In this document: positions 46,887-57,929 of the stretch, piece after piece
Numbering within the stretch: the first letter of the stretch is position 1
How the letters are laid out: each line of letters begins with the position of its first letter
NCBI RefSeq assembly: GCF_022554085.1
Contig: NZ_JAKFYR010000007.1
Span: 96,914-160,913, forward strand
Reading direction: 5' to 3'
DNA length: 64,000 nt
Origin: Rhodococcus sp. CH91
GTDB taxonomy: Bacteria > Actinomycetota > Actinomycetes > Mycobacteriales > Mycobacteriaceae
Made by a program: the position numbers and the translations under genes
Notes under the pieces: generated by a model
The model's database searches: none
What the model was told of the DNA's origin: nothing
The model's input: the letters and a program-made list of their open reading frames with translations, nothing else

Positions 46887-49196
46887 ATGACCACCACCGT
46901 CACGACAACCGAGGCGACGGTGCGAGGCCGCGCCATCACGATCCGCCGCGCCCGCACCCACAATCTGGCCGACATCGATCTGACCGTCCCGCGCAACCGG
47001 CTCGTGGTGATCGTCGGGGTGTCCGGCTCCGGCAAGTCGTCGCTGGTCTTCGACACGATCGCAGCGGAGGCCGGCTACCAGCTCAACGAGACGTACCCGC
47101 CGTTCACGCGCAACCGCCTGCCGAAATGGACACGACCCGACGTCGACCACATCGACGGTCTGACGCCGGTGATCGTCGTCGACCAACGCCGGCTCGGCGG
47201 CAACGCCCGCTCGACGGTCGGCACCATCACCGATACCTGGACCTATCTGCGGCTGCTGTACTCCCGGGTGGGCACGCCCGTTCTCGGGGAGTCGAACCGC
47301 TTCTCGTTCAACGACCCCACGGGAATGTGCCCGGCCTGCTCCGGGCTCGGCGAGATCGTCGTCAGCGCTGTCGAGAGGTTCCTCGATCTCGACAGGTCCC
47401 TCGCCGAGGGCGCGATCCTGGTGCCCGGATTCGGCAACGGCGGGTACTGGTACTCCCAGTACGCCGACATCGGCTCCTTCGACGCGGACACCCCCCTGCG
47501 CGAGTGGAGCCCCGCCGAACGGAAGGCGCTGCTCTACGGCGGCGAGGCCGCGGCGGCGCTGAGCCACAGACCGCCCGAGGGCTACGAGGGCGTCGTCGAG
47601 AGGTTCGAGCGCATCCACCTGCATACCTCCGACAACCTCTCCGAACGCAAACAGGAGGTCATCCGGCGCTTCACCCGCGCCGAGACGTGCCCGGACTGCG
47701 GCGGGGAACGGCTGAACGCGGCCGCGCGGGCGGTCACCCTTCGCGGCCGCACGATCGGGGAGCTGTCCCGCCTCGAGATCACCGAATTGCTCGAGGTCGT
47801 GCGCACGATCGACGACGAGCGCGCCGCGCCGGTGGTGTCCGCGCTGGTGGGCCGGCTCGAGGCGATGGTGACGATCGGCCTCGGCTATCTCGCGCTCGCC
47901 CGGCCGACCACCACACTGTCGGGCGGCGAGTCGCAACGGATCAAGATGGTCCGGCACCTCGGATCGAGCCTGACGGAGATGACCTACGTCGTCGACGAGC
48001 CGACGGTCGGTCTGCATCCCGCCGACGTGGAGTCGATGATCGGGCTTCTCGAACGGCTCCGCGACAGCGGCAACACCGTGCTCGTCGTCGAACACGATCC
48101 GGCCGTGATGGCCCGCGCCGACCAGGTGATCGAGATCGGTCCCGGTGCAGGTTCGTCGGGTGGCCGTCCGGTCTTCCAGGGCACCTTCGACCGGTTGCGG
48201 AAGGCCGACACCCCCACGGGCCGATCGCTGCGGCGCGACGTCGACCCCGGTCGCCGCGCCCGTGAGGCGACCGGTCGTCTCACGATCGCCGATGCGTGCC
48301 GCAACAACCTCCGGAACGTCACGGTGCGGATCCCCACCGGCGTCCTCACGGTGTTCACCGGCGTGGCAGGATCGGGAAAGTCCAGTCTTGCAGCCGAACT
48401 CGTCGACCAGCACGACGCCACGGTGATCGACCAGCGGCCGGTGAGCGCCAACCGCCGCTCCACCCCGATCACCTACACCGGCATCGCACCCGCCCTGCGG
48501 CGGATGTTCGCCGAACACAACGGTGTGCCGGCTAGCCTGTTCAGCGCGAACTCGGCGGGTGCGTGCCCGGCGTGCAGGGGAGCCGGCGTCGTGCACATCG
48601 ACCTCGCGTTCATGGACGGCCACGAGGTCGTCTGCGGCACCTGCCACGGCCGTCGCTTCACGGCGGAGGTCCTCGGCTACACGGTGAACGGGTTGTCGAT
48701 TGCGGACGTCGACGACCTCACGGTCGGCCGGGCCCTCGAGAAGCTGGCGCATCCGGACATCGTGCGGGTGCTGGGCACACTCGCCGGCGTCGGTCTGGAC
48801 CATCTGCGTCTCGGCCGGTCGCTCGACACGCTCTCGGGGGGTGAATCCCAGCGGGTGAAGATCGCGAGGGAACTCGGACGGGCGGACGGACCGGCCCTGT
48901 ACGTGCTCGACGAGCCGACCACAGGGCTGCACGCGAACGACATCAGGGTGCTGCTGCGGGTGCTCGACGATCTCGTCGAACGCGGGCACACGGTCGTCGT
49001 CATCGAGCATCACACCGATGTGATCCGGCACGCCGACCACATCGTCGACCTGGGTCCCGGTCCCGGGCGACGGGGCGGCACCGTGCTCTACGAGGGGAGC
49101 GTCGACGGCTACAGAGGTCACGACACCGCGACCTCCCGCGCTCTCGACGCCATCCCCCCGCGTTTGGCGTCGTCACCGGGCCAGGCATTAATGTAG
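46887..49196 (+). CDS. UvrA-like ABC ATPase (short UvrA paralog)
   Basis: 769 residues, about 180-200 fewer than UvrA. Two ABC modules: Walker [10 protein letters not shown] (44-52) and GVAGSGKSS, signatures [10 protein letters not shown] and [10 protein letters not shown], and two DEPT Walker B motifs. Zinc-finger pairs [18 protein letters not shown] and CPACRG...CGTCHG are present. The length suggests the UvrB-binding region is missing. Such paralogs (UvrA2/DrrC-like) are linked to resistance to DNA-binding drugs, not classic excision repair. ATG 46887 is probably leaderless. The stop overlaps the priA promoter. Confidence 0.85.
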   Translation: MTTTVTTTEATVRGRAITIRRARTHNLADIDLTVPRNRLVVIVGVSGSGKSSLVFDTIAAEAGYQLNETYPPFTRNRLPKWTRPDVDHIDGLTPVIVVDQRRLGGNARSTVGTITDTWTYLRLLYSRVGTPVLGESNRFSFNDPTGMCPACSGLGEIVVSAVERFLDLDRSLAEGAILVPGFGNGGYWYSQYADIGSFDADTPLREWSPAERKALLYGGEAAAALSHRPPEGYEGVVERFERIHLHTSDNLSERKQEVIRRFTRAETCPDCGGERLNAAARAVTLRGRTIGELSRLEITELLEVVRTIDDERAAPVVSALVGRLEAMVTIGLGYLALARPTTTLSGGESQRIKMVRHLGSSLTEMTYVVDEPTVGLHPADVESMIGLLERLRDSGNTVLVVEHDPAVMARADQVIEIGPGAGSSGGRPVFQGTFDRLRKADTPTGRSLRRDVDPGRRAREATGRLTIADACRNNLRNVTVRIPTGVLTVFTGVAGSGKSSLAAELVDQHDATVIDQRPVSANRRSTPITYTGIAPALRRMFAEHNGVPASLFSANSAGACPACRGAGVVHIDLAFMDGHEVVCGTCHGRRFTAEVLGYTVNGLSIADVDDLTVGRALEKLAHPDIVRVLGTLAGVGLDHLRLGRSLDTLSGGESQRVKIARELGRADGPALYVLDEPTTGLHANDIRVLLRVLDDLVERGHTVVVIEHHTDVIRHADHIVDLGPGPGRRGGTVLYEGSVDGYRGHDTATSRALDAIPPRLASSPGQALM
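49189..49194 (+). promoter_or_regulatory. -10 box of priA, leaderless start
   Basis: TAATGT lies 7 bases before the priA GTG and inside the last codons of the UvrA-like gene. It gives the second his block its own start. Confidence 0.55.
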
Positions 49197-49201
49197 GCGC
49201 A

Positions 49202-49936
49202 GTGAGCCTGGTCCTTTTGCCTGCAGTCGATGTCGCCAACGGTGAAGCAGTTCGCCTCGTTCAGGGAGAGGCGGGCAGCGAGACCGGTTACGGCTCGCCC
49301 CGCGACGCCGCCCTCGAATGGCAGAACGCCGGAGCCGAATGGGTCCACCTGGTCGACCTCGACGCGGCGTTCGGACGTGGCGACAATCGTGATCTCCTCG
49401 CCGGTGTCATCGGCGAACTCGACGTGAAGGTCGAACTGTCGGGCGGGATCCGCGACGACGCGACCCTGGCCGCGGCCCTCGCGACCGGTTGCGCCCGCGT
49501 GAATCTCGGCACCGCGGCCATCGAGAACCCCGAGTGGTGCTCGCGCGTCATCGGCGAACACGGCGACCGGATCGCCGTGGGTCTCGACGTGAAACTCCTC
49601 GACGGCCAGTGGCGGCTGCGTGGTCGCGGCTGGGTTTCCGACGGCGGCGATCTGTGGGAGGTGCTCGAGCGTCTCGAACGCGACGGCTGCTCGCGGTACG
49701 TCGTCACCGACGTCACCAAGGACGGCACCCTCACCGGCCCGAATCTCGACCTGCTCCGGGAGGTGTGCGCTGCGACCGACGCGCCGGTCGTCGCATCCGG
49801 AGGCGTCTCGACGATCGACGACCTGCGTGCCATCGCGACGCTCGTCGACGAGGGCGTGGAAGGGGCGATCATCGGCAAGGCGCTGTATGCCGGGCGATTC
49901 ACGCTGACCGAGGCGCTCGACGCCGTCTCCCGCTGA
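49202..49936 (+). CDS. priA: Phosphoribosyl isomerase PriA (HisA/TrpF)
   Basis: Beta/alpha-barrel isomerase that in actinobacteria serves both histidine (ProFAR isomerase) and tryptophan (PRA isomerase) synthesis. 244 residues from GTG 49202. The first catalytic Asp is D10 in [10 protein letters not shown]; the second lies in [14 protein letters not shown]; phosphate loops VELSGGIRD and VVASGGVST are present. No trpF occurs in the trp genes 5 kb downstream, which fits the dual role. Confidence 0.95.
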   Translation: MSLVLLPAVDVANGEAVRLVQGEAGSETGYGSPRDAALEWQNAGAEWVHLVDLDAAFGRGDNRDLLAGVIGELDVKVELSGGIRDDATLAAALATGCARVNLGTAAIENPEWCSRVIGEHGDRIAVGLDVKLLDGQWRLRGRGWVSDGGDLWEVLERLERDGCSRYVVTDVTKDGTLTGPNLDLLREVCAATDAPVVASGGVSTIDDLRAIATLVDEGVEGAIIGKALYAGRFTLTEALDAVSR

Positions 49937-49939
49937 CCC

Positions 49940-50782
49940 ATGGCCGATCCCGCAGACCTGACCAGACTGCTCGCCGTCGCGAGTGGTGTTCTCGACGAGG
50001 TCTCGGATCGTTTCGTCGCCGGCCACGGAGCGCCACGGTCCGTCGACAAGGGGCCGAACGACTTCGCGACCGACCTCGACCTCGAACTCGAACGGCGCAT
50101 CTCCGGTGCTCTGACCGAGCGCACCGGCATCGCGGTGCACGGCGAGGAGTTCGGCGGCCCGTCCGCGGACGAAGGCACCGTCTGGTTGCTCGACCCGATC
50201 GACGGGACGATCAACTACTCCGCCGGATTGCCGATGGCCGGTATCCTGCTCGCGCTCGTCGAGAACGGTGAACCCGTCCTCGGGCTGACCTGGCTGCCGT
50301 TGACGAATCAGCGCTTCGCCGGGATCGCTGCCGGACCCCTGCTCGTCGACGGTGAACCCGCCGAGCCGCTGCGGCCCGCCCGGCTCGAGGACGTGATGAT
50401 CGCTGTGGGCAGCTTCGACATCGACAGCCGCGGCCGCGTCCCCGGCACCCGGCGTCTGGCCGTGATCACCGAGCTGAGCCGGCGGGTCGCGCGCCTGCGG
50501 ATGCACGGTTCGACGGGTGCCGACCTCGCATACACCGCGGCAGGTGCGATCGGCGGTGCCGTGGTGTTCGGCCACCATCCCTGGGACAATGCGGCGGGTG
50601 TGGCGCTCGTGCGGGCTGCCGGGGGAATCGCCACCGATTTCGGGGGTGAGCCGTGGCGGATCGGTTCCGGATCGGTGGTCGCTGCGGCCCCGGGAGTGCA
50701 CCGCGAGATACTGGAGATCGTGCAATCGGCGACAGAGCAGTCCGTCGCCGAACAGTTGGGTTCCGAAGGAGATCGAACATGA
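49940..50782 (+). CDS. impA: Inositol monophosphatase-family phosphatase (ImpA)
   Basis: 280-residue Mg-dependent phosphatase. VHGEEFGG with the metal-binding Glu, [12 protein letters not shown] (DPIDGT motif) and [16 protein letters not shown] (second metal motif). It lies between hisA and hisF as in mycobacteria and corynebacteria, where it is called impA. It could be the missing histidinol-phosphate phosphatase (HisN-type), since hisB lacks that domain, or an inositol phosphatase; sequence alone does not decide. ATG 49940 is 3 bases after the priA stop. Confidence 0.85.
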   Translation: MADPADLTRLLAVASGVLDEVSDRFVAGHGAPRSVDKGPNDFATDLDLELERRISGALTERTGIAVHGEEFGGPSADEGTVWLLDPIDGTINYSAGLPMAGILLALVENGEPVLGLTWLPLTNQRFAGIAAGPLLVDGEPAEPLRPARLEDVMIAVGSFDIDSRGRVPGTRRLAVITELSRRVARLRMHGSTGADLAYTAAGAIGGAVVFGHHPWDNAAGVALVRAAGGIATDFGGEPWRIGSGSVVAAAPGVHREILEIVQSATEQSVAEQLGSEGDRT

Positions 50783-51552
50783 CACTGGCCGTGCGGGTCA
50801 TCCCGTGCCTCGACGTCGACGCGGGGCGGGTGGTCAAGGGTGTCAACTTCGAGAACCTGCGTGATGCGGGTGATCCGGTCGAACTCGCCGCCCTCTACAA
50901 CGAGCAGGGCGCCGACGAACTGACCTTCCTCGACGTGACGGCCTCGAGCGGTGACCGCGGCACGATGCTCGACGTCGTGACCCGCACCGCCGAGCAGGTC
51001 TTCATCCCGCTCACGGTCGGGGGCGGCGTGCGCACGGTCGAGGACGTGGATCGGTTGCTGCGTGCCGGCGCCGACAAGGTCTCGGTCAACACCGCCGCCA
51101 TCGCCCGGCCCGACGTGCTGCGCGAGATGTCCGAGCGGTTCGGATCGCAGTGCATCGTGCTGTCCGTCGATGCGCGCACCGTTCCCGCCGGTCAGGAACC
51201 GACCGCGAGCGGCTGGGAGGTCACCACCCACGGAGGTCGCCGCGGCACCGGGATCGACGCGGTCGAGTGGGCTCGTCGTGGCGAGGAGCTCGGGGTGGGG
51301 GAGATCCTGCTCAATTCCATGGATGCGGACGGCACCAAGGCCGGTTTCGATCTGAAGATGATCGCCGCGGTCCGTGAGGCCGTGCACGTGCCCGTGATCG
51401 CCTCCGGTGGCGCCGGGGCCGTCGAACACTTCGCTCCTGCCGTGCAGGCGGGTGCGGATGCCGTCCTCGCGGCCAGCGTGTTCCATTTCCGTGAACTGAC
51501 GATTCCGCAGGTCAAGGACGCGATGCGCGCGGAAGGAATCACGGTCCGATGA
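50779..51552 (+). CDS. hisF: Imidazole glycerol phosphate synthase cyclase subunit HisF
   Basis: Uses HisH-derived ammonia to close the imidazole ring. 257 residues from ATG 50779 (ATGA overlap with impA). [16 protein letters not shown] has the catalytic Asp11-type residue, IVLSVDART the second Asp, and GGGVRTVED and [10 protein letters not shown] bind phosphate. hisI overlaps its stop. Confidence 0.96.
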   Translation: MTLAVRVIPCLDVDAGRVVKGVNFENLRDAGDPVELAALYNEQGADELTFLDVTASSGDRGTMLDVVTRTAEQVFIPLTVGGGVRTVEDVDRLLRAGADKVSVNTAAIARPDVLREMSERFGSQCIVLSVDARTVPAGQEPTASGWEVTTHGGRRGTGIDAVEWARRGEELGVGEILLNSMDADGTKAGFDLKMIAAVREAVHVPVIASGGAGAVEHFAPAVQAGADAVLAASVFHFRELTIPQVKDAMRAEGITVR

Positions 51553-51911
51553 GCGCGCTTCTCGATCCGGCGATCGCCGAACGTCTCGAGCGCAACGACG
51601 ACGGCCTGTTCGCGGCCGTCGTGCAGGAGCGGTCCACCGGTGCGGTCCTCATGATGGCGTGGATGGACGACGAGGCGCTCGCCCGCACTCTCGCGACCCG
51701 CAAGGCCACCTACTACTCCCGGTCGCGGCAGCAGTACTGGGTCAAGGGGGAGACCTCCGGGCACACGCAGTACGTGCACGAGGTGCGTCTCGACTGCGAC
51801 GGCGACACGGTCCTGCTGGTGGTCGATCAGGTGGGTGCGGCATGCCACACCGGCACGCACACCTGCTTCGACACCGACGTCCTGCTCGCCGCGCAGCCGA
51901 GCGCCGAGTAG
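51549..51911 (+). CDS. hisI: Phosphoribosyl-AMP cyclohydrolase HisI
   Basis: Zinc enzyme that opens the adenine ring of PR-AMP. 120 residues, the monofunctional form without a HisE domain. [34 protein letters not shown], the metal motif DCDGDTVLL and [11 protein letters not shown] are all standard. ATG 51549 overlaps the hisF stop (ATGA). It ends the second his block. Confidence 0.96.
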   Translation: MSALLDPAIAERLERNDDGLFAAVVQERSTGAVLMMAWMDDEALARTLATRKATYYSRSRQQYWVKGETSGHTQYVHEVRLDCDGDTVLLVVDQVGAACHTGTHTCFDTDVLLAAQPSAE

Positions 51912-51937
51912 TCGCGGCGGGCTGCGACAATGCCCGC

Positions 51938-52117
51938 ATGCCTCTGATCCAGATCAGCCAGACTCCCGGCCTCACCGACGAACAGAAGTCCGAGGTGATC
52001 GCTGCCGTGACGCGTGCCTATGCGGAGGCCGCGGGCCGTAATCCGTCGTCCGTGTGGGTGACGATCACCGAGATCCCCCGGGAGAACTGGGGTGTCGGCG
52101 GCACTCCACTGGGCTGA
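51938..52117 (+). CDS. 4-oxalocrotonate tautomerase-family protein
   Basis: 59 residues with the catalytic N-terminal proline exposed after Met removal (MPLIQISQTPGLTDEQK). The C-terminal half (PSSVWVTITEIPRENWGVGG) is typical of the 4-OT family. It forms hexamers or related assemblies and interconverts enol and keto forms; the substrate here is unknown. GACAAT lies 6 bases before ATG 51938 without a ribosome site, so it may be leaderless. Confidence 0.85.
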   Translation: MPLIQISQTPGLTDEQKSEVIAAVTRAYAEAAGRNPSSVWVTITEIPRENWGVGGTPLG

Positions 52118-52150
52118 GTCCCCACCGCGTCACCACCACCGGACCGAAGA

Positions 52151-52224
52151 ATACCCTTTCGCATTTTTCGAGAATAGTGTTCTCTGTATTGAGAGCCACA
52201 TCTCGGCCGCACGCGAAAGGGTAT
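52151..52224. promoter_or_regulatory. Paired 12-base inverted repeat and palindrome controlling acyl-CoA dehydrogenase genes
   Basis: ATACCCTTTCGC (52151-52162) and its exact complement GCGAAAGGGTAT (52213-52224) lie 50 bases apart. The second copy contains the GAAAGG ribosome site. Between them GAGAATAGTGTTCTC (52170-52184) is a palindrome holding a possible -10 box TAGTGT (52175-52180). Confidence 0.6.
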
Positions 52225-52226
52225 GC

Positions 52227-53363
52227 ATGCTGCTCGATCCGAGTCCCGATCAGGCCTTCCTTCGAGAGACCACCGCGCGCTTCCTCGACGAGCGGATTCC
52301 TGTCGAAGAAGTCCGCAGGTTACGAGACGATCCCGCAGGCTTCCGACCCGAATACTGGCGCGCGGGTGCCGAACTCGGATGGACCGGTCTACTCGTGGAC
52401 GAGGCGCTCGGCGGGGGCTCGCTGAGCGAGTTCGGACTCGTCGACCTCACCTTGCTCGCCTACGAATTCGGCCGGCACGCCGCTCCCGGACCGCTCGGGC
52501 CCACCAATGTCGTCGCCGAACTGCTCGGACGTCATCCGGACGGACACCAGGACGCGCTCGACGCGCTGATCGCAGGCACGTCGACCGCGGCCTGGTGCTT
52601 CGCGGAGACCAGACCCGGAAGTCGCGCGGCGTCTCCTCCGGTCGAGATCCGGGTGGACGGAGCGGACCTCGTCCTCGACGGCACCGCACGGCCGGTCGAA
52701 GCCGCGGTCTCTGCGGATCTGCTCCTCGTCACCGGCCGCACCGGGGACGCGAGGACCAACCTCCTGCTGCCCCGCGACACGCCGGGTGTCCTGGTGACGC
52801 CCCTGAACTCCATCGACGTCACGCGCCGGTACGCGACGGTCGAGTTCCGTGAGGTCCGGGTTCCCGCTGCGGCCGCCCTGGGTGGAGTGGCAGAGGGCGC
52901 GCGAGACGCCGAACACGCCCTGCGCACCGCTCTCGTCGTCTCCTGTGCAGAGACCGTCGGTGCGCTGCAGGCGGCCTTCGATCTCACACTCGACTGGGCG
53001 TTCGACCGCTACGCCTTCGGCCGGCCCCTGGCGTCCTATCAGGAGATCAAGCACCGCTTCGCCGACATGAAGTCGTGGCTCGAGGGCGCGCACGCCATCG
53101 CCGACCGCGCTGCCGAGGCAGTGGCCCGCGACAGCGCCGACGCTGCCGAACTCGTCTCGGCCGCGAAAGCGTTCGTCGGAGATTACGGCGGGGAACTGAT
53201 CCAGGACTGCGTGCAGATCCACGGCGGGATCGGTGTGACCTACGAACACGACCTGCACCTGTTCGCCCGCCGCGCCGCTGCCGGCCGTGCGAATCACGGA
53301 ACGCCGGCCGAGCATCGGTCGCGGCTCGCCGGCATCGTCGAACTCCAGGAGGCCACCCGATGA
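52227..53363 (+). CDS. Acyl-CoA dehydrogenase, subunit 1 (smaller)
   Basis: 378 residues. N-terminal helical domain with FLRETTARFLDERIP and GLLVDEALGGGSLSEFGL, a beta middle domain, and a C-terminal helical domain with RYAFGRPLASYQEIKHRFADM and QIHGGIGVTYEHDLHLFARR. The pair with the next gene resembles heteromeric FadE enzymes (two FAD-dependent subunits) of the steroid/fatty-acid type. ATG 52227 follows GAAAGG. Its substrate is not evident; the gap upstream holds inverted repeats that suggest dedicated control. Confidence 0.88.
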   Translation: MLLDPSPDQAFLRETTARFLDERIPVEEVRRLRDDPAGFRPEYWRAGAELGWTGLLVDEALGGGSLSEFGLVDLTLLAYEFGRHAAPGPLGPTNVVAELLGRHPDGHQDALDALIAGTSTAAWCFAETRPGSRAASPPVEIRVDGADLVLDGTARPVEAAVSADLLLVTGRTGDARTNLLLPRDTPGVLVTPLNSIDVTRRYATVEFREVRVPAAAALGGVAEGARDAEHALRTALVVSCAETVGALQAAFDLTLDWAFDRYAFGRPLASYQEIKHRFADMKSWLEGAHAIADRAAEAVARDSADAAELVSAAKAFVGDYGGELIQDCVQIHGGIGVTYEHDLHLFARRAAAGRANHGTPAEHRSRLAGIVELQEATR

Positions 53364-54640
53364 CGGTCGCAGCATCCCCCGAGCGGGACATCGAGTCCGT
53401 GGAGGAATTCCGGCTCCGGGCCCGCGCATGGATCCACTCCACACTCGAACGCTCCGATCCCGCCGTCGGCGTCGGGGTACTGCGCGCAGAAGCCTCCGAC
53501 GAGGAGGAACTCGCCGCCGTGCAGCGGGAACGCGACATCCAGCGCGCGATGTTCGACGCCGGTCTCGCGGGCATCCGTATCCCCACCGAGTACGGGGGCC
53601 GGGGCCTGACGCGCGCCCACCAGCGGGCGCTCGACGAGGAACTCGCCGGCTACGAATATCCCTCCCGGTTGCAGGTGCCCACCTTCGTGCCGTGCGCAGC
53701 GGTGCTGCTCGAATTCGGTACCGAGGAGCAGAAGCGCGCACACATCCCGGCCATTCTCCGCGGCGAGGAATTGTGGATGCAGATGCTGTCCGAACCGAGC
53801 GGAGGTTCCGATGTCGCCGGGGCGGTGACCACAGCCGTGCGGGACGGGGACGACTGGATCCTCAACGGATCGAAGATCTGGACGACCGGAGCGTGGTGGT
53901 CCGACTGGGCGTTGTGCCTGGCCCGCACCAACTGGGACGTGCCGAAGAATCGGGGACTGACGGTCTTCATGGTTCCGTTGCGGCAGGTGGGTGTCGAAGT
54001 GCACCGCATCGAGATGCTCAGCGGCTCGAAGGAGTTCTGCCAGGAATTCCTCACCGAGGTGCGGATCCCCGACTCCTACCGGATCGGCGAGGTCGACGAC
54101 GGCTGGACCGTGGGTACGCGCTGGATGTTCCACGAGCGCATGTATCTGAATTCGCCGTACACGACCATTCCCGCGGGAACGGCCCGCGGCGGATCCCGTA
54201 TGCCCGAACTGTTCGCGGTCGCACGCGACGCGGGCAGGCTCGACGATCCCGTCGCCCGCGACCTGCTGGGTGAAGCGCGGATGCTCGAGCTCGTCAAGAA
54301 CGCTGTGGGAGAGCGTATCTCGTCCGGAATCGCTGCGCGCACCCTGTCGGATCAGACAGCCGGTATCGCGCGGCTGATGTCCGGGATCGTCGAGAGCCGG
54401 CTGGTCACCATCGCCTACGAGTTCACCGACGCCAACGGGGCCGCCTGGGACGACGCCGACGGCGCGGTCGCCGAGCGTGGTGTCGACCAGTTGATGCGTC
54501 AGGTGTGGTGTATCGCCGGAGGCACGACGGAGATGGCGCGCAACGCCATCAGCGAGCGCGTCCTGGGCATGCCCCGTGAATACGGTCACGACCCCGGCAC
54601 CCCGTTTCGGGACGTACCGAGGAGTCGCCCTGCCCGGTGA
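53360..54640 (+). CDS. Acyl-CoA dehydrogenase, subunit 2 (larger)
   Basis: 426 residues. [44 protein letters not shown], and the C-terminal [24 protein letters not shown], which is the strong FAD/active-site signature. The first subunit lacks this GGTTE motif, so the active site is probably supplied mainly by this subunit. ATG 53360 overlaps the upstream stop, so the two are coupled and likely form one complex. Substrate unknown. Confidence 0.9.
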   Translation: MTVAASPERDIESVEEFRLRARAWIHSTLERSDPAVGVGVLRAEASDEEELAAVQRERDIQRAMFDAGLAGIRIPTEYGGRGLTRAHQRALDEELAGYEYPSRLQVPTFVPCAAVLLEFGTEEQKRAHIPAILRGEELWMQMLSEPSGGSDVAGAVTTAVRDGDDWILNGSKIWTTGAWWSDWALCLARTNWDVPKNRGLTVFMVPLRQVGVEVHRIEMLSGSKEFCQEFLTEVRIPDSYRIGEVDDGWTVGTRWMFHERMYLNSPYTTIPAGTARGGSRMPELFAVARDAGRLDDPVARDLLGEARMLELVKNAVGERISSGIAARTLSDQTAGIARLMSGIVESRLVTIAYEFTDANGAAWDDADGAVAERGVDQLMRQVWCIAGGTTEMARNAISERVLGMPREYGHDPGTPFRDVPRSRPAR

Positions 54641-54720
54641 CAGGGCCGATGAGAGGCAGGTGCGCTCACGCACCCGACCGCGCCTGCATCGTCGGCCACG
54701 CCCCCTGGGATGATGGGTGC

Positions 54721-56304
54721 ATGTCCGGCGAGCCCACCACCATTCCCGCAGCCACCACCGATTCCTCGGGTGGCGACAGGCCCGATTCGACAACCACCCG
54801 CGAGCAGTTCCGTCAGCTCGCGGCCGAGCACCGTGTGGTTCCCGTGACCCGCAAGGTGCTCGCCGACGCCGAGACCCCGCTGTCGGCCTATCGCAAGCTC
54901 GCGGCCGACCGGCCGGGAACATTCCTGCTCGAGTCGGCCGAGAACGGCCGGTCGTGGTCGCGGTGGTCGTTCATCGGCGCCGGAAGCCCGGCGGCGCTGA
55001 CCGTCACCGACGGCGACGCCACCTGGTACGGGCACGTCCCCGCCGGGGCTCCTACCGGCGGCAATCCCCTCGAGGTGCTCGACGAGACACTGCGGTTGCT
55101 CCACACCGACCGCATCCACGGTTTGCCTCCGCTCACCAGCGGAATGGTGGGTTATCTCGGCTACGACGTCGTCCGGTATCTCGAGAAGCTGCCGACGCTC
55201 GCCGAGGACGACCTGCGCATCCCCGAGATGGTGATGCTGCTCGCCACCGACCTCGCGGCCGTCGACCACCACGAGGGCATGATCTGGCTCATCGCCAACG
55301 CCGTGAACTGGGACGGCTCCGACGAGCGTGTCGACGAGGCCTACGACGACGCCGTCGCCCGGCTCGACCGCATGACCGAGGCTCTCGCCGCGCCGGCGCC
55401 CGCCACCGTCGCGACCTTCGCCCGTCCCGAGCCCGACTACCGCCGCCAGCGCACCACCGAGTCCTTCTGCACCGACGTCCGCAAGCTCATCGGTGACATC
55501 GAAGCGGGTGAGGCCTTCCAGGTGGTGCTCTCGCAGCGATTCGAGATCGACTGCCCCGCAGCACCGATCGACGTCTACCGGATGCTGCGCGCCTCCAACC
55601 CCAGCCCGTACATGTTCCTGCTCCACATCCCGGGCCCCGAGGGGGAGACCGCCTTCTCGATCGTCGGATCGAGCCCCGAGGCACTCGTGACGGTCTCCGA
55701 CGGGGTGGCCACCACCCATCCCATCGCCGGCACCCGCTGGCGCGGCGCGGACGAGGAAGAGGATCTCCTGCTCGAGAAGGACCTCGTCCACGACGAGAAG
55801 GAGAACGCCGAGCATCTGATGCTCGTCGACCTCGGCCGCAACGACCTCGGCAGGGTGTGCGCGCCCGGCACGGTGGAGGTGCACGACTACCGCCACATCG
55901 AGCGCTACAGCCACGTGATGCACCTCGTCTCGACCGTCACCGGCCGCCTGGCCGACGGCAAGCACGCCCTCGATGCCGTCACGGCGTGTTTCCCCGCCGG
56001 AACCCTGTCCGGGGCGCCCAAGGTGCGGGCGATGGAACTGATCGAGGAACTCGAACCCACCCGACGTGGCATCTACGGCGGCATCGTCGGCTATCTCGAC
56101 TTCGCCGGCGACGCCGACACCGCCATCGCGATCCGTTCGGCCCTCGTCAAGGACGGCGTCGCCTACGTCCAGGCAGGAGCGGGTATCGTCGCCGACTCCG
56201 ATCCGGAGGCCGAGGACACCGAAGCCCGCAACAAGGCGATGTCCGCCCTCGCGGCCGTCGCCGCGGCATCCACGCTCACCACCTACGGCGGTGACGCGCG
56301 GTGA
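54721..56304 (+). CDS. trpE: Anthranilate synthase component I TrpE
   Basis: Makes anthranilate from chorismate with the TrpG glutaminase, whose gene is not in the window. 527 residues from ATG 54721. [20 protein letters not shown] holds the Leu/Ser/Trp feedback region. C-terminal chorismate motifs: [32 protein letters not shown] and [24 protein letters not shown] lies 6 bases upstream and no leader peptide is seen, so attenuation is not evident here. Confidence 0.96.
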   Translation: MSGEPTTIPAATTDSSGGDRPDSTTTREQFRQLAAEHRVVPVTRKVLADAETPLSAYRKLAADRPGTFLLESAENGRSWSRWSFIGAGSPAALTVTDGDATWYGHVPAGAPTGGNPLEVLDETLRLLHTDRIHGLPPLTSGMVGYLGYDVVRYLEKLPTLAEDDLRIPEMVMLLATDLAAVDHHEGMIWLIANAVNWDGSDERVDEAYDDAVARLDRMTEALAAPAPATVATFARPEPDYRRQRTTESFCTDVRKLIGDIEAGEAFQVVLSQRFEIDCPAAPIDVYRMLRASNPSPYMFLLHIPGPEGETAFSIVGSSPEALVTVSDGVATTHPIAGTRWRGADEEEDLLLEKDLVHDEKENAEHLMLVDLGRNDLGRVCAPGTVEVHDYRHIERYSHVMHLVSTVTGRLADGKHALDAVTACFPAGTLSGAPKVRAMELIEELEPTRRGIYGGIVGYLDFAGDADTAIAIRSALVKDGVAYVQAGAGIVADSDPEAEDTEARNKAMSALAAVAAASTLTTYGGDAR

Positions 56305-56966
56305 CCGGCGAGACACAGCAGGCCGCCGGGTCCGGCGGACGGCGGCGCCGGCCGACCGTGATCGCCGCCCTGCTGCTCGCGCTCGGCGCGGCCTTGCTGT
56401 GGGGATCGAGCCGCATGACCTGGGTCACCGCGGTCTCATCCGACGGTCTCGGTCTCGACCGGGTCGACGATCTCGAAGGCGGTCGCTGGGCTGCGGCCCT
56501 GACCCCGCTCGCTCTCGTACTGATCGCCGCCGTCGCGGCGGTCTTCGCCGTGCGCGGACTCGCGCTGCGCCTCGTTTCGCTCGTCGTGGCGGCGGTCGCC
56601 GTCGCGGTAGCGGTCCCGGCCGTGAACCTGCTGGCGGGCGGCGCCGATCCGGACGTCGCGGCCGGTGTCGCCGAGCTCCCGGACAGGGCGAGCGTCACTG
56701 CGGTCGACGTGCACCCGCTCCCGGCCGTCCTCGTGCTCGTCGGTGCGGTCGTGGTGCTCGCCGCGGCGGTGACGCTCTGGCGCACGCCACGCGAGCAGGC
56801 GGGATTGTCGTCGAAGTACGACGCTCCGGCAGCGCGCCGGGAAGCGGCGACCCGCCGTGCGGAGAACGACGAACCCCTGTCCGAACGCGGTCTGTGGGAT
56901 GCGCTGGACGCGGGCGAGGACCCCACCGACGACGACGGCAAGGGTGATTCCGGCACCCGGCGGTGA
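56301..56966 (+). CDS. Trp biosynthesis-associated membrane protein (Rv1610-like)
   Basis: 221 residues, four membrane helices: about 15-35, 62-82, 88-112 and 140-158. A cytoplasmic charged C-terminal tail follows. It is the conserved membrane protein found between trpE and trpC in actinobacteria (family TIGR02234, as in Rv1610). The function is unknown. GTG 56301 overlaps the trpE stop (GTGA), so it is coupled to trpE. Confidence 0.88.
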   Translation: MTGETQQAAGSGGRRRRPTVIAALLLALGAALLWGSSRMTWVTAVSSDGLGLDRVDDLEGGRWAAALTPLALVLIAAVAAVFAVRGLALRLVSLVVAAVAVAVAVPAVNLLAGGADPDVAAGVAELPDRASVTAVDVHPLPAVLVLVGAVVVLAAAVTLWRTPREQAGLSSKYDAPAARREAATRRAENDEPLSERGLWDALDAGEDPTDDDGKGDSGTRR

Positions 56967-56991
56967 CCGCTGTAAACCAGTTCACTACTCT
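56963..56991 (+). promoter_or_regulatory. trpC promoter
   Basis: GTGACC (56963-56968), 17 bases, then TACTCT (56986-56991). It begins at the stop of the membrane protein and gives a leader of about 60 bases for trpC. No Trp-rich leader peptide was seen. Confidence 0.4.
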
Positions 56992-57057
56992 CTAAGTCAG
57001 ATCCGATGAGCTTGATCACATCGGGATTGAGCAGGGTGGGAAAGGACTCGAGCCACG

Positions 57058-57867
57058 ATGACAGTTCTCGATTCGATTCTCGACGGAGTACGAGCCGACG
57101 TCGCCGCCCGCGAGGCGGTCCTCGATCTCGCCTCCGTCAAGGCTGCCGCTGCGAGTGCGCCCCCACCGATCGATGCCAAGGCCGCGCTGCGTGAGCCGGG
57201 CATCGCGGTCATCGCGGAGGTCAAGCGTGCCAGCCCGTCGAAGGGTGCGCTCGCCGACATCGCCGATCCCGCCGAGCTCGCGGCCGCCTACGAGTCCGGC
57301 GGCGCCCGGGCCATCAGCGTGCTCACCGAGGAACGCCGATTCAACGGAAGTCTCGCCGATCTGGACGCGGTGCGACGCGCCGTCCGGATCCCCGTGTTGC
57401 GCAAGGACTTCATCGTCGGGCCCTATCAGATCCACGAGGCCCGCGCGCACGGTGCGGATCTCGTCCTGCTCATCGTGGCCGCGCTCGAGCAGACTGTGCT
57501 GACCGCCCTGATCGACAGGGTCGAGTCGCTGGGGATGACAGCTCTGGTCGAAGCCCACACCGAGGAGGAGGCGGACCGTGCCCTCGAGGCGGGCGCGACC
57601 GTCATCGGGATCAACGCCCGCAACCTCAAGACCCTCGAGGTCGACAAGACGACGTTCTCCCGCATCGCGCCCGGACTGCCCAGCAACGTGCTCAAGATCG
57701 CCGAGTCCGGTGTCCGGGGTCCGGCGGACCTGCTCGCATACGCGGGAGCGGGTGCCGACGCCGTGCTCGTGGGCGAAGGCCTGGTGACCAGTGGGGATCC
57801 GCGTCAGGCCGTCGCCGAACTGGTGACGGTGGGCACGCATCCGTCGTGCCCGAAGCCGGCCCGCTGA
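57058..57867 (+). CDS. trpC: Indole-3-glycerol phosphate synthase TrpC
   Basis: Closes the indole ring from CdRP. 269 residues. [13 protein letters not shown] near residue 51 with the catalytic Lys, [34 protein letters not shown] and [12 protein letters not shown]. Monofunctional, with no fused TrpF. ATG 57058 has a GGAAAGGA ribosome region. trpB follows after 62 bases with its own -10 box. Confidence 0.96.
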   Translation: MTVLDSILDGVRADVAAREAVLDLASVKAAAASAPPPIDAKAALREPGIAVIAEVKRASPSKGALADIADPAELAAAYESGGARAISVLTEERRFNGSLADLDAVRRAVRIPVLRKDFIVGPYQIHEARAHGADLVLLIVAALEQTVLTALIDRVESLGMTALVEAHTEEEADRALEAGATVIGINARNLKTLEVDKTTFSRIAPGLPSNVLKIAESGVRGPADLLAYAGAGADAVLVGEGLVTSGDPRQAVAELVTVGTHPSCPKPAR

Positions 57868-57929
57868 CCCGTCCGCGAGGGTTCGGACCCGGCGGTGATC
57901 CATCCCACCGGGTGGGGCAGACTGGACGG

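Noticed and set aside
46728-49121. Minus-strand open frame of nearly 800 codons opposite the UvrA-like gene
   Set aside because: The plus strand encodes two full ABC modules; the antisense product shows no motif.
52170-52184. KstR (cholesterol regulon) operator in front of the acyl-CoA dehydrogenases
   Set aside because: GAGAATAGTGTTCTC resembles the KstR site, but the arms are one base too far apart and the inner AAC/GTT pair is not matched on the left.
54586-56316. Minus-strand open frame opposite trpE
   Set aside because: Gly/Val/Asp-rich shadow of trpE without recognisable features.
56967-57057. Trp attenuator or leader peptide before trpC or trpE
   Set aside because: No short frame with consecutive Trp codons and no terminator/antiterminator pair were found.
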